A stretch of 64,000 nt of DNA, taken from positions 2,666,001 to 2,730,000 of the forward strand of contig NZ_CP077094.1 of assembly GCF_014269025.2 (NCBI RefSeq). The letters run 5' to 3'. This document shows positions 1-7,270 of this stretch, one piece after another (the first letter of the stretch is position 1; each line of letters begins with the position of its first letter). Under the pieces are notes generated by a model. The model had not been told where the DNA came from, did no database searches, and saw nothing but the letters and a program-made list of their open reading frames with translations. The position numbers and the translations under genes were made by a program. The stretch is from Pseudomonas promysalinigenes (GTDB lineage: Bacteria; Pseudomonadota; Gammaproteobacteria; Pseudomonadales; Pseudomonadaceae).

Positions 1-1
1 T

Positions 2-1165
2 TCACTGGTGGCCAACGGCCCAGTCTGGCACGACCGCTTCCCAGGGCTGGAATTCAACCTTGATGCTGACGCCTTCGCCGGCAAGGACCAGGTTGCCGAC
101 TACTTCGAACAGTACGTACGTAAGTACAACCTTCCGGTTCGTACCGGCATCGAAGTGAAGAAGGTGGTTCGCAACGCTGACCGCCCCGGTTTCACCATCG
201 AAACCAGCGAAGGCGTGATCCGCGCCAACCGGGTGGTTGCCGCGACCGGCCCATTCCAGAAACCCGTTATTCCGGCCATCGCGCCGAAAGACGCCAACCT
301 GCACCAGATCCACTCGGCTGCCTATTACAACCCTGAGCAGTTGCCCGAGGGCGGCGTGCTGGTCGTCGGCGCCGGGTCCTCCGGTGTGCAGATCGCAGAA
401 GAGCTGATGCGTGCAGGGCGCAAGGTGTACTTGTCGGTAGGCGCCCACGACCGCCCACCCCGTGCCTACCGCAACCGCGACTTCTGCTGGTGGCTGGGGG
501 TGTTGGGCGAGTGGGACGCTGAAATCGCCAAGCCAGGCCGCGAGCACGTGACCATCGCCGTCAGCGGCGCACGCGGCGGACACACCGTGGACTTTCGCGC
601 TCTCGCTCACCAGGGCATGACCTTGGTTGGCCTGACCCAGTCATTCGAAAACGGCGTGGCACGCTTTCAGGACAACCTTGTCGAGAACATCAACCGCGGT
701 GATGAAAATTACCTGGCCCTGCTGGATGCGGCCGACGCCTATGTAGAGCGTAACGGCCTGGACCTGCCAGAGGAGCCTGAGGCACGCAAGCGCCTCGCCG
801 ACCCGGCATGCATGGTCGACCCGCTGCAGCAACTGGACCTGGCCCAGGCTGGCGTCACCAGCATCATCTGGGCGACCGGCTATGGCGTGGACTTCAGCTG
901 GTTGCAGGTCGACACCTTCGACGCCAATGGCAAACCCCAGCACCAGCGCGGCGTAGCCCGCGAGCCTGGCGTGTACTTCCTGGGCCTGCCTTGGCTGTCG
1001 CGGCGTGGCTCTTCGTTCATTTGGGGGGTGTGGCACGACGCCAAGCATGTCGCCGGCCACATCGCCACCCAACGCACCTACCTGGCTTACCGTGACCGCG
1101 ACCAGCGCCAAGCGGATGAGCAAGACAACTCCATCAGCAACGTCAGCACCATCGGAGCCCACTGA
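2..1165 (+). CDS. FAD/NAD(P)-dependent monooxygenase-like oxidoreductase (5' truncated)
   Basis: The reading frame is open from the first bases of the window, so the N-terminus with the first FAD-binding GxGxxG lies outside. The visible 387 residues include a second Rossmann motif, VVGAGSSGVQIAEEL, near residue 120, typical of the NADPH site of flavin-containing monooxygenases and CzcO-like proteins. An ATG-type motif (AATGPF) near residue 80 precedes it, and a C-terminal IIWATGYGVDFSW segment matches the conserved ATGY of the family. Expected to be a soluble flavoprotein using NADPH; the substrate cannot be read. Its stop overlaps the next start by one base (TGATG), so it is probably co-translated with the RidA protein, which often removes reactive imines made by amine-oxidising enzymes. 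Confidence 0.8.
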   Translation, partial: SLVANGPVWHDRFPGLEFNLDADAFAGKDQVADYFEQYVRKYNLPVRTGIEVKKVVRNADRPGFTIETSEGVIRANRVVAATGPFQKPVIPAIAPKDANLHQIHSAAYYNPEQLPEGGVLVVGAGSSGVQIAEELMRAGRKVYLSVGAHDRPPRAYRNRDFCWWLGVLGEWDAEIAKPGREHVTIAVSGARGGHTVDFRALAHQGMTLVGLTQSFENGVARFQDNLVENINRGDENYLALLDAADAYVERNGLDLPEEPEARKRLADPACMVDPLQQLDLAQAGVTSIIWATGYGVDFSWLQVDTFDANGKPQHQRGVAREPGVYFLGLPWLSRRGSSFIWGVWHDAKHVAGHIATQRTYLAYRDRDQRQADEQDNSISNVSTIGAH

Positions 1166-1581
1166 TGCCTACCCATACTCGCATCCGCATGTTCAACACC
1201 AAACAAACCTATCCCAACCAGACCCTGGACAACGACCTGTGCCAGGCCGTACGGGCTGGTAATACCATTTATGTGCGCGGCCAGGTCGGGACCGACTTCG
1301 AAGGTAAACTGGTGGGCCTGGGCGACCCTCGGGCACAGGCCGAACAGGCGATGAAGAACGTCAAACAGTTGCTGGAAGAAGCTGGCTCGGACCTTTCCCA
1401 CATCGTCAAAACCACTACCTACATCACCGACCCGCGCTTTCGCGAGCCGGTGTACAAGGAAGTCGGCAAATGGCTGAAGGGCGTGTTCCCCATCTCCACC
1501 GGGCTGGTGGTAGCCGGCCTGGCCCAGGCCGAATGGCTGATGGAAATCGATGTGATCGCGGTGCTCCCGGATCAACAGTGA
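1165..1581 (+). CDS. RidA family (YjgF/YER057c/UK114) protein
   Basis: A 138-residue protein of normal family length. The body shows the RidA pattern: an N-terminal strand (NTKQTYPNQTLDNDLCQAV), a VRGQVGTDFEGKLVGLGD turn region, an EQAMKNVKQLLEEAGSDLSHIVKTTTYITD helix-strand unit and a C-terminal ISTGLVVAGLAQAEWLMEIDVIAV strand. RidA proteins hydrolyse enamine/imine intermediates. The N-terminus is longer than in archetypal RidA and the catalytic arginine is not obvious, so it may belong to a divergent subgroup. The start ATG overlaps the stop of the upstream monooxygenase-like gene, which suggests it protects against a reactive product of that enzyme (inference). Confidence 0.85.
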   Translation: MPTHTRIRMFNTKQTYPNQTLDNDLCQAVRAGNTIYVRGQVGTDFEGKLVGLGDPRAQAEQAMKNVKQLLEEAGSDLSHIVKTTTYITDPRFREPVYKEVGKWLKGVFPISTGLVVAGLAQAEWLMEIDVIAVLPDQQ

Positions 1582-1597
1582 TCCGGCACCAGCCGTA

Positions 1598-1634
1598 GGG
1601 GCGCATAGCGCCCCACTCGCGGCTTTAGCCGCGA
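1598..1634. repeat. Two tandem GC-rich hairpins, REP-like, between convergent genes
   Basis: GGGGCGC-ATA-GCGCCCC (1598-1614) is followed at once by TCGCGGCT-TT-AGCCGCGA (1617-1634). The pair sits exactly between the stops of the RidA gene (+) and the LysR gene (-). It resembles the Pseudomonas repetitive extragenic palindromes that carry a GCGGCTnnAGCCGC core and may act as a bidirectional transcription end. No U-tract follows. Confidence 0.6.
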
Positions 1635-1641
1635 AGCTTGG

Positions 1642-2553
1642 TCAGAACCTGGCCAGTTCTTCGCGGCAGAATTCGACGAACAGCTGCGCCGGCTTGGTCA
1701 ATTGCACCCGCTTCAAGTGCGCAGCAGCCAACCCTGACAAGGCCACAGGCTCGGCGATGTCGATCATCGCCAGTTTCTGCCCGTCATAGGTGCACTCGGA
1801 GTGTGGTCGTGTGACCAGCAACGAGAATCCAAAGCCCTGCCCCACCATCCCGCGCACCATTTCGATCGACGGCGAACTGAAAACGATGTTTGGCGTCAGC
1901 CCCATCTCGTTGAACAAGCTGACGAAGTAGGTCCGGCTTGGCGCCACATCCAGCAAGATCATCGGCTCCGGGCACAGATCGCGCAGCGACACTTGCGTCT
2001 GGCCAGCGAAACGGTGCTTCTCAGGCAGCAACACGTACGGCTTTTGCGGCGGCATCAAAGGTTCGGCTTCGATGGTGCCGTCCAGATCATGATCATAAAG
2101 AAACGCCAGATCGAACGTCCCTGCGGTCAGGCCCTGGATCAGGTCTTGCTGTTCACCGTCGCGCAGGCGTATGTCCACGCCAGGATAGCGCTCGCGGAAT
2201 CCTGCGATCAGCCGCGGCAGATACAGTGGCGCCACGGTTTCGAAGCAGCCGATGTCGATCTGCCCGGCTACGGTGTCGTTGTCGGCAAGGGCGTTCTGCT
2301 CGAACTCGTGAGCCATTTGCAACAACGACTTGGTCTTGGCGTAAAAACGCTTGCCGCTGGGGGTCAGCGAAACGCCCTGGGCATGGTGGCGAATGAACAA
2401 CTGCACACCGAAGCTTTCTTCCAGGCCCTTGATTGCCGTCGAGATCGACGGCTGGGCGATGTAAAGCTGGCGCGAGGCCTCGGCGACGCTGCCGGCCTCC
2501 ACGGTGGTGACGAAGTATTTGAGTTGTCGCAGGGTGTAGGAAGCCACAGGCAC
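1642..2553 (-). CDS. LysR-family transcriptional regulator
   Basis: A 303-residue protein with the N-terminal LysR helix-turn-helix (LRQLKYFVTTVEAGSVAEAS, then QPSISTAIKGLEESFGVQLF at about residues 30-50) and a C-terminal periplasmic-binding-like effector domain (GQIDIGCFETVAPLYLPRLI onward). It is convergent with the monooxygenase/RidA pair and divergent from the VOC gene at 2770, with a 216-bp gap, so either neighbour could be its target. The start gives the canonical N-terminus about seven residues before the first helix. No effector can be inferred. Confidence 0.92.
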   Translation of the reverse strand: MPVASYTLRQLKYFVTTVEAGSVAEASRQLYIAQPSISTAIKGLEESFGVQLFIRHHAQGVSLTPSGKRFYAKTKSLLQMAHEFEQNALADNDTVAGQIDIGCFETVAPLYLPRLIAGFRERYPGVDIRLRDGEQQDLIQGLTAGTFDLAFLYDHDLDGTIEAEPLMPPQKPYVLLPEKHRFAGQTQVSLRDLCPEPMILLDVAPSRTYFVSLFNEMGLTPNIVFSSPSIEMVRGMVGQGFGFSLLVTRPHSECTYDGQKLAMIDIAEPVALSGLAAAHLKRVQLTKPAQLFVEFCREELARF

Positions 2554-2769
2554 CTCGTTGACGCCATCGACAGGCGCCTAGGAATTTATTGTCACTTTAC
2601 CTTGCGGTTTGAATCAGTGGGCCGCCAAGCACCAAGGATTTGCCTATGGCTTGAGCATAATTTGGTGCTGCATGGGCCCACTCGCCTACCAGCAACAACA
2701 CGCCCTACTGGTGAATTGAGCAGGACCGTCTTTACTGACGATTAACGACCCGCAGTAAGGTATGTGCCT

Positions 2770-3156
2770 ATGAAGATCGTTGTCACCAGCATTCTCGTTG
2801 ACGACCAGGCCAAAGCTCTGGCTTTCTACCATTACGTTCTCGGTTTCGAACCCAAGCAAGACGTACCCATGGGCCAGCATCGCTGGCTGACGCTGACCTC
2901 ACCCAACGACCCCAACGGCGTCGAGCTGCTACTGGAGCCCGATGCTCACCCCGCTGCGAAGACCTACAAGCAGGCACTGAAGCAGGACGGCATCGCTGCC
3001 ACCTCCTTCAGCGTGCGCGATATCCAGGCCGAATACACACGGCTGTGCAAGGCCGGCGTGGCCTTTACTCAGCCGCCCACCGACCTTGGCCCGGTGATCG
3101 TCGCAGTGTTCGACGACACCTGTGGCAACCTGATTCAGATCGCCCAGAAACATTGA
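2770..3156 (+). CDS. VOC family (glyoxalase/bleomycin-resistance fold) protein
   Basis: 128 residues forming one vicinal oxygen chelate module: MKIVVTSILVDDQAKALAFY at the start, an FEPKQDVP turn, a central WLTLTSPNDPNGVELLLEP strand and a C-terminal PVIVAVFDDTCGNLIQIAQ strand whose FDDTCGNLIQI is the hallmark end motif. VOC proteins bind a metal and act as lyases, dioxygenases or resistance proteins; the role here is unknown. I chose the ATG at 2770 over an in-frame GTG at 2764 because the AAGG at 2757-2760 is well spaced only for the ATG. Divergent from the LysR gene. Confidence 0.88.
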   Translation: MKIVVTSILVDDQAKALAFYHYVLGFEPKQDVPMGQHRWLTLTSPNDPNGVELLLEPDAHPAAKTYKQALKQDGIAATSFSVRDIQAEYTRLCKAGVAFTQPPTDLGPVIVAVFDDTCGNLIQIAQKH

Positions 3157-3232
3157 GTGCCAGCCAATGGCAGCCGACGCTGCCATTGGCTACATTGCAG
3201 CTGTGTCCCGTGCGCCACAATAAGGAAAACAG

Positions 3233-3802
3233 ATGCGCCACGAATTCAGCGAAGTGCTCAACGACCTTGTGGATTACTTCTTGCTCGGCGATATCCAACT
3301 GCTCGAACGTTTCAAGCGCGAACATCAGCTTCGCGATGACCTGGCCCACGAATTCACCCACAACGACAGCGGCGACAAGGCAGTTGCCGAGGGCGTAGTG
3401 ATACCACTGGCGGGCGTCGACAACCTGCCTTACCACATTCTGTTCACCCTCGATAATGCGACACCTGCCCTGCTCGCATCCGGCAGCCGCCTCAAGCACC
3501 GGCGCAACGGTTATGTGCTCCAGGTGCAGCACCGCGCCGTCATGCTCTACACGTGGCGCATTCTGCAGCACTTCACGCCCAAGACCCTGGGTGACCTGAT
3601 GGCCCGCTACCAGGTGCCGGGGCGGCCGATCATCGAGCTGGACAATGGCTGGTATGACGTAGAGGTGCTGGCGGGCGCGATCGTGCGCGACGGCTTGTAC
3701 GAACCGGCTTTCGAGTTCGTCATGAACAAACGCCCAGGGCGGGCTCAAGCCAAGGACGTGGATACTGGATACGCATTCGGTTTGCGAGGCTACTTCGATT
3801 GA
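3233..3802 (+). CDS. Conserved hypothetical protein, 189 aa
   Basis: I do not recognise the family. The protein is acidic and soluble-looking with no signal peptide or membrane segment. An ATAAGGAAAACAG ribosome site precedes the ATG at good spacing. The N-terminal third is helical and charged (EFSEVLNDLVDYFLLGD, LLERFKREHQLRDDLAHEF), followed by strand-rich sequence (GVVIPLAGVDNLPYHILF). It lies 76 bp after the VOC gene on the same strand and ends in a strong hairpin (3816-3852). Codon use is like its neighbours, so it is very likely a real gene. Confidence 0.7.
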   Translation: MRHEFSEVLNDLVDYFLLGDIQLLERFKREHQLRDDLAHEFTHNDSGDKAVAEGVVIPLAGVDNLPYHILFTLDNATPALLASGSRLKHRRNGYVLQVQHRAVMLYTWRILQHFTPKTLGDLMARYQVPGRPIIELDNGWYDVEVLAGAIVRDGLYEPAFEFVMNKRPGRAQAKDVDTGYAFGLRGYFD

Positions 3803-3815
3803 ACAGGCTTGCCCA

Positions 3816-3852
3816 GCAGGCCTCATCGCCGGTCAATGACGATGAGGCCTGC
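3816..3852. terminator. Perfect 13-bp hairpin between convergent genes
   Basis: GCAGGCCTCATCG (3816-3828) and CGATGAGGCCTGC (3840-3852) are exact reverse complements with an 11-base loop. The hairpin lies between the stop of the 189-aa gene and the stop of the MFS gene. There is no clear U-tract on either side, so it may work as an RNA-end stabiliser as much as a terminator. Confidence 0.6.
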
Positions 3853-3857
3853 CGCGC

Positions 3858-5531
3858 TCAGCTGATATCCCGGTCCTTGGTTTCTGGCAAGAAGAAGATC
3901 CCCAGCACGGCGGTCATCACCGCAATCACGATGGGGTACCACAACCCGTAGTAGATATCACCCGTCGCTGCCACCATAGCGAATGCCACTGTCGGCAGAA
4001 AACCGCCGAACCAGCCATTGCCAATATGGTAAGGCAGGGACATCGAGGTGTAGCGAATGCGTGCAGGGAACAACTCCACCAGCCACGCGGCGATGGGGCC
4101 ATAGACCATGGTCACGTAGATCACCAACAGGGTGAGCAACAACAGCACCATCGGATAGTGGATTTTCGCTGGGTCAGCTTTCTCCGGGTAACCTGCCTCT
4201 TTCAGCGCAGCACTCATTGTTGCGGTAAAGGCATCACTCTGGGTCTTCAAGTCGGCTGCAGCCAGGCTGCTGCCATCGAAACTTGGGATCACCCGCTCAC
4301 CGATACGCACCTGCGCCACGCTACCAGGCTCGGCAGCCTGGTTGGTGTAAGGAATCGCTCGTTTGGCCAGCAGGCTCTTGGCGATGTCGCAGGAACTTGC
4401 GAATTTGGCCTTGCCTACCGGGTCGAATTGGAATGCGCACTGGCCAGGGTCGGCGACCACCACCACTGGGTTCTGCTCCTGTGCCACGAACACGTCAGGG
4501 TTACCGTACTCGGTCAGCGCCTTGAAAATCGGGAAGTAGGTCAGGGCTGCGATGATGCAACCGGCCATGATGATTTTCTTGCGACCGATGCGATCCGACA
4601 GGCTGCCGAAGAAAATGAAGAACGGTGTACCGATCAGCAAGGAGCCAGCGATCAACAGGTTGGCGGTCTGTGGGTCGATCTTGAGCATCTGCAACAGGAA
4701 GAACAGCGCATAGAACTGCCCGGTGTACCACACCACAGCCTGCCCGGCCGTACCGCCGAGCAGCGACATGATCACCACTTTGAGGTTGTCCCAACGGGCG
4801 AACGACTCGGTCAGCGGCGCTTTGGACGCCTTGCCTTCGGCTTTCATCTTCATGAATACCGGCGACTCATTGAGCTGCATGCGGATGTACACCGAAATTG
4901 CCAACAGCAAGATCGAAAGCAGGAACGGTACACGCCACCCCCAGGCTTCGAACACCTCGGTACCCATCAAGGTGCGGCAAGCAAGGATTACCAGCAGCGA
5001 CAGGAACAAGCCCAGCGTGGCGGTAGTCTGAATCCACGCGGTAAAGAAACCCCGCCGGCCCTTGGGCGCGTGCTCAGCCACGTAGGTGGCGGCGCCGCCG
5101 TACTCGCCGCCCAACGCCAGGCCCTGCAAGAGGCGCAGGGTAATCAGAATGACCGGCGCTGCTACGCCAATCGTCGCGTAGCTGGGCAGCAGCCCCACCA
5201 CTGCGGTCGAAAGGCCCATGATGACGATGGTGATCAGAAACGTGTATTTGCGCCCGATCATGTCGCCCAGCCGGCCAAACACGATTGCGCCGAACGGCCG
5301 CACGGCGAAACCTGCGGCAAATGCAAGCAAGGCGAAGATGAACGATGTGGTTTCATTGACGCCAGCGAAGAAGTGCTTGGCGATGATCGCAGCCAGCGAG
5401 CCGTATAGGTAGAAGTCGTACCATTCAAATACAGTACCCAGCGAGGACGCGAAGATAACTTTACGCTCCTCCCTGGTGATACCCCGTTGGGGCGCGCTAC
5501 TGCCCGAAGATGCGCTGTCGAGAACCGCCAT
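3858..5531 (-). CDS. MFS transporter, metabolite:H+ symporter (MHS) type
   Basis: 557 residues. The N-terminal half is classic MHS/ShiA-ProP: FASSLGTVFEWYDFYLYGSLA, FVVRPFGAIVFGRLGDMIGRKY-like MFS signature (AVRPFGAIVFGRLGDMIGRK), GLALGGEYGGAATYVAEHAP. A second DRIGRKK signature lies near residue 315. An unusually long hydrophilic segment of about 100 residues separates two transmembrane parts near residues 340-440, giving a length above the roughly 430 residues typical of the family. That segment has two cysteines, but its role is unknown. Start ATG 5531 is preceded by GGAGG; a longer frame upstream lacks a ribosome site. The substrate is probably a small organic acid; no catabolic genes lie beside it to name it. 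Confidence 0.88.
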   Translation of the reverse strand: MAVLDSASSGSSAPQRGITREERKVIFASSLGTVFEWYDFYLYGSLAAIIAKHFFAGVNETTSFIFALLAFAAGFAVRPFGAIVFGRLGDMIGRKYTFLITIVIMGLSTAVVGLLPSYATIGVAAPVILITLRLLQGLALGGEYGGAATYVAEHAPKGRRGFFTAWIQTTATLGLFLSLLVILACRTLMGTEVFEAWGWRVPFLLSILLLAISVYIRMQLNESPVFMKMKAEGKASKAPLTESFARWDNLKVVIMSLLGGTAGQAVVWYTGQFYALFFLLQMLKIDPQTANLLIAGSLLIGTPFFIFFGSLSDRIGRKKIIMAGCIIAALTYFPIFKALTEYGNPDVFVAQEQNPVVVVADPGQCAFQFDPVGKAKFASSCDIAKSLLAKRAIPYTNQAAEPGSVAQVRIGERVIPSFDGSSLAAADLKTQSDAFTATMSAALKEAGYPEKADPAKIHYPMVLLLLTLLVIYVTMVYGPIAAWLVELFPARIRYTSMSLPYHIGNGWFGGFLPTVAFAMVAATGDIYYGLWYPIVIAVMTAVLGIFFLPETKDRDIS

Positions 5532-5718
5532 GGGTTGCCTCCGTCGTTTGGTTATCGAAGGCCGGAGTACCTCACACCCATTACACCGTCGCACCCAGGC
5601 CCTAGGGCTAGCATTGGTTGCGCGAAGCACGACGAGGACAGCCGCCTCGGATCGCAGCAGGTTTCTAAAGCATAATCGGCTTTGCCGCTATGTCCACTTG
5701 CCAGTATCGACAGCAGCA

Positions 5719-6141
5719 TTACCCCGCACTACTTGATACAGGCCCCTTGAGCTCGACCTGGTTGCCGTCAGGATCGAAGCAGTACATCGATGGCCCTTCG
5801 CCTTCCGCGCCATAGCGGTTTTCGGCCGGTTCAACCCTTACGCCTGCCGCTTGCAGGTAAGCCGTCAGCGCCGGTTCGTCGAAAGGTTCGATACGCAGGC
5901 AGAAGTGATGCAGGTTGCGCCCTTGCTCGCCCGGTGCCGGGCCGCCCGGCCGGCCCAGCGGGCCATCGAGGGTGACCAAGTCGATCATCGCCGTGCCGGT
6001 GGCCAAATGAACCATGCCCAGGTCCGGGCGCTCACGGCTGACCGAGCAACCCAGCAAATCTCGATAGAAGCCTAAGCTGCGCTGCAGGTCGGCAACCCGC
6101 AGCACCAGGTGATCGATGTGCTTGATGGTGAACGGTCGCAT
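5719..6141 (-). CDS. VOC family protein (glyoxalase fold)
   Basis: 140 residues. Starts IKHIDHLVLRVADLQRSLGFYRDLLGC, the typical first VOC strand-helix with a metal-ligand His, and ends EGPSMYCFDPDGNQVELKGP with the canonical DPDGN and a second ligand Glu. The middle HHFCLRIEPFDEPALTAYL supplies another His. The layout (His, His, Glu) fits a metal-dependent VOC enzyme such as glyoxalase I-like or fosfomycin-type proteins, but the exact reaction is open. The ATG at 6141 has an AGGAGG ribosome site 7 bases upstream. It follows the hydrolase gene on the same strand with a 75-bp gap. Confidence 0.88.
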   Translation of the reverse strand: MRPFTIKHIDHLVLRVADLQRSLGFYRDLLGCSVSRERPDLGMVHLATGTAMIDLVTLDGPLGRPGGPAPGEQGRNLHHFCLRIEPFDEPALTAYLQAAGVRVEPAENRYGAEGEGPSMYCFDPDGNQVELKGPVSSSAG

Positions 6142-6216
6142 GCGATGCCTCCTTTTAACGTTCCCACGGGCGTTGGCCACCTTAGCCCAGGACTATCTGG
6201 GTTGGCCACCGTGGCG

Positions 6217-7143
6217 CTATTCATTGACCAGCCGCTGCAGTAGGCCCCCTTCATGGCGGGCGAGGATACGCAGGATCTGGTCGACCAATGCCCGATCAGG
6301 CGCCTCCAAATGAAAGTGATGCCCGCCTGGGTGCCAGGACACCTTGGCATGTGCCGGCAGCGCCGCCTGGCGATGCTCGATGCCGGTACCTTTGAATGCG
6401 CCTTGCCTGGCAAGCATCAAGTACAACGGGCAGCGGATCTCCCGCAGCAGGTCGCACGCTTCACGCTCGGTCAGCGGCATGGGTTCAGGCAACACCAAAC
6501 GCGGGTCGTGACGCCAACAGTAACCGTCGGGCAGTTGCAGCAAGTCGCGCAACACCAGTACCCGGGCGGCCTCTGCGCTTAGCTCCCCATCGAGGCGCTT
6601 GCGGCTTTGCAGCAACGCCGATTCAAGGTTGTCGAAGCGGCTGGCTTCAGGCTCGGCAAAGCCCTGCAACTGGCTGCGCTGAACCATCCGTTTGAGCCGA
6701 TAGGCCCGCGCCAGATGCTGCACGCGGTCATGTTCGGCTACGGTAAACGGTGCACCGATACCATCGAGGAAGATCATGCTGGCAATGCCACTGGTCATGG
6801 CCGCCAGCAACGAGGCGATACCGGTGCCCATACCATGGGCAAGCACATGAAACTGGGACAGGCCCAGGCTGTCAGTGACTGCCAGCATGTCCTGGGCATG
6901 TTCCCAGAGGTAATAGCCGCTGTCATGGCGGCGGTGGTCGGAACGGCCATGGCCGATAAGGTCGGGGGCCACGATGAAGCAGCCATCGAGTAGCGGGCCA
7001 AGCCGCTCGAACGATGCAGCGTTGTCGAGCCAGCCATGTAACGCCAGCACCGGAATGCCTTCTTCCGGCCCCCAGGTGCGTACCGCTATTTCAATACCGT
7101 CGAGGTCAAGCAGGTGATCCTTGGGACTGCACAGCGAGCGCAT
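6217..7143 (-). CDS. Alpha/beta fold hydrolase
   Basis: 308 residues. Shows the fold's order: VLALHGWLDNAASFERLGPLL (oxyanion HGW) near residue 33, IVAPDLIGHGRSDHR, then a nucleophile elbow region HVLAHGMGTGIASLLA at about residue 100. The elbow reads A-H-G-M-G rather than the usual G-x-S-x-G, so a serine nucleophile is not visible at the expected place. A late His (PGGHHFHLEAP, near residue 285) fits the catalytic histidine. Related proteins are annotated as alpha/beta hydrolases in Pseudomonas. The elbow substitution means activity should not be assumed. Start ATG 7143 has AGGAGA upstream. Confidence 0.85.
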   Translation of the reverse strand: MRSLCSPKDHLLDLDGIEIAVRTWGPEEGIPVLALHGWLDNAASFERLGPLLDGCFIVAPDLIGHGRSDHRRHDSGYYLWEHAQDMLAVTDSLGLSQFHVLAHGMGTGIASLLAAMTSGIASMIFLDGIGAPFTVAEHDRVQHLARAYRLKRMVQRSQLQGFAEPEASRFDNLESALLQSRKRLDGELSAEAARVLVLRDLLQLPDGYCWRHDPRLVLPEPMPLTEREACDLLREIRCPLYLMLARQGAFKGTGIEHRQAALPAHAKVSWHPGGHHFHLEAPDRALVDQILRILARHEGGLLQRLVNE

Positions 7144-7270
7144 CGAAGTTCTCCTTGGCGGATGCCTTTGCCACGGCGTACTTCACCCTCTCGCAGATAC
7201 CTCGTCCACGCTGGCCCCTCTCCGACCCTGACATGTACGAGACCGACGCAGCCGCAGGCCACCCAAGGCC

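Noticed and set aside
4026..5408. Long plus-strand open frame (460 codons) across the MHS transporter
   Set aside because: Antisense to a clear transporter gene, has no ribosome site and a composition rich in Gln, His and Arg expected of a shadow frame.
7144..7270. Possible small gene between the hydrolase and the helicase
   Set aside because: Only short frames without ribosome sites. The 127 bp look like promoter and 5' leader of the leftward hydrolase gene.
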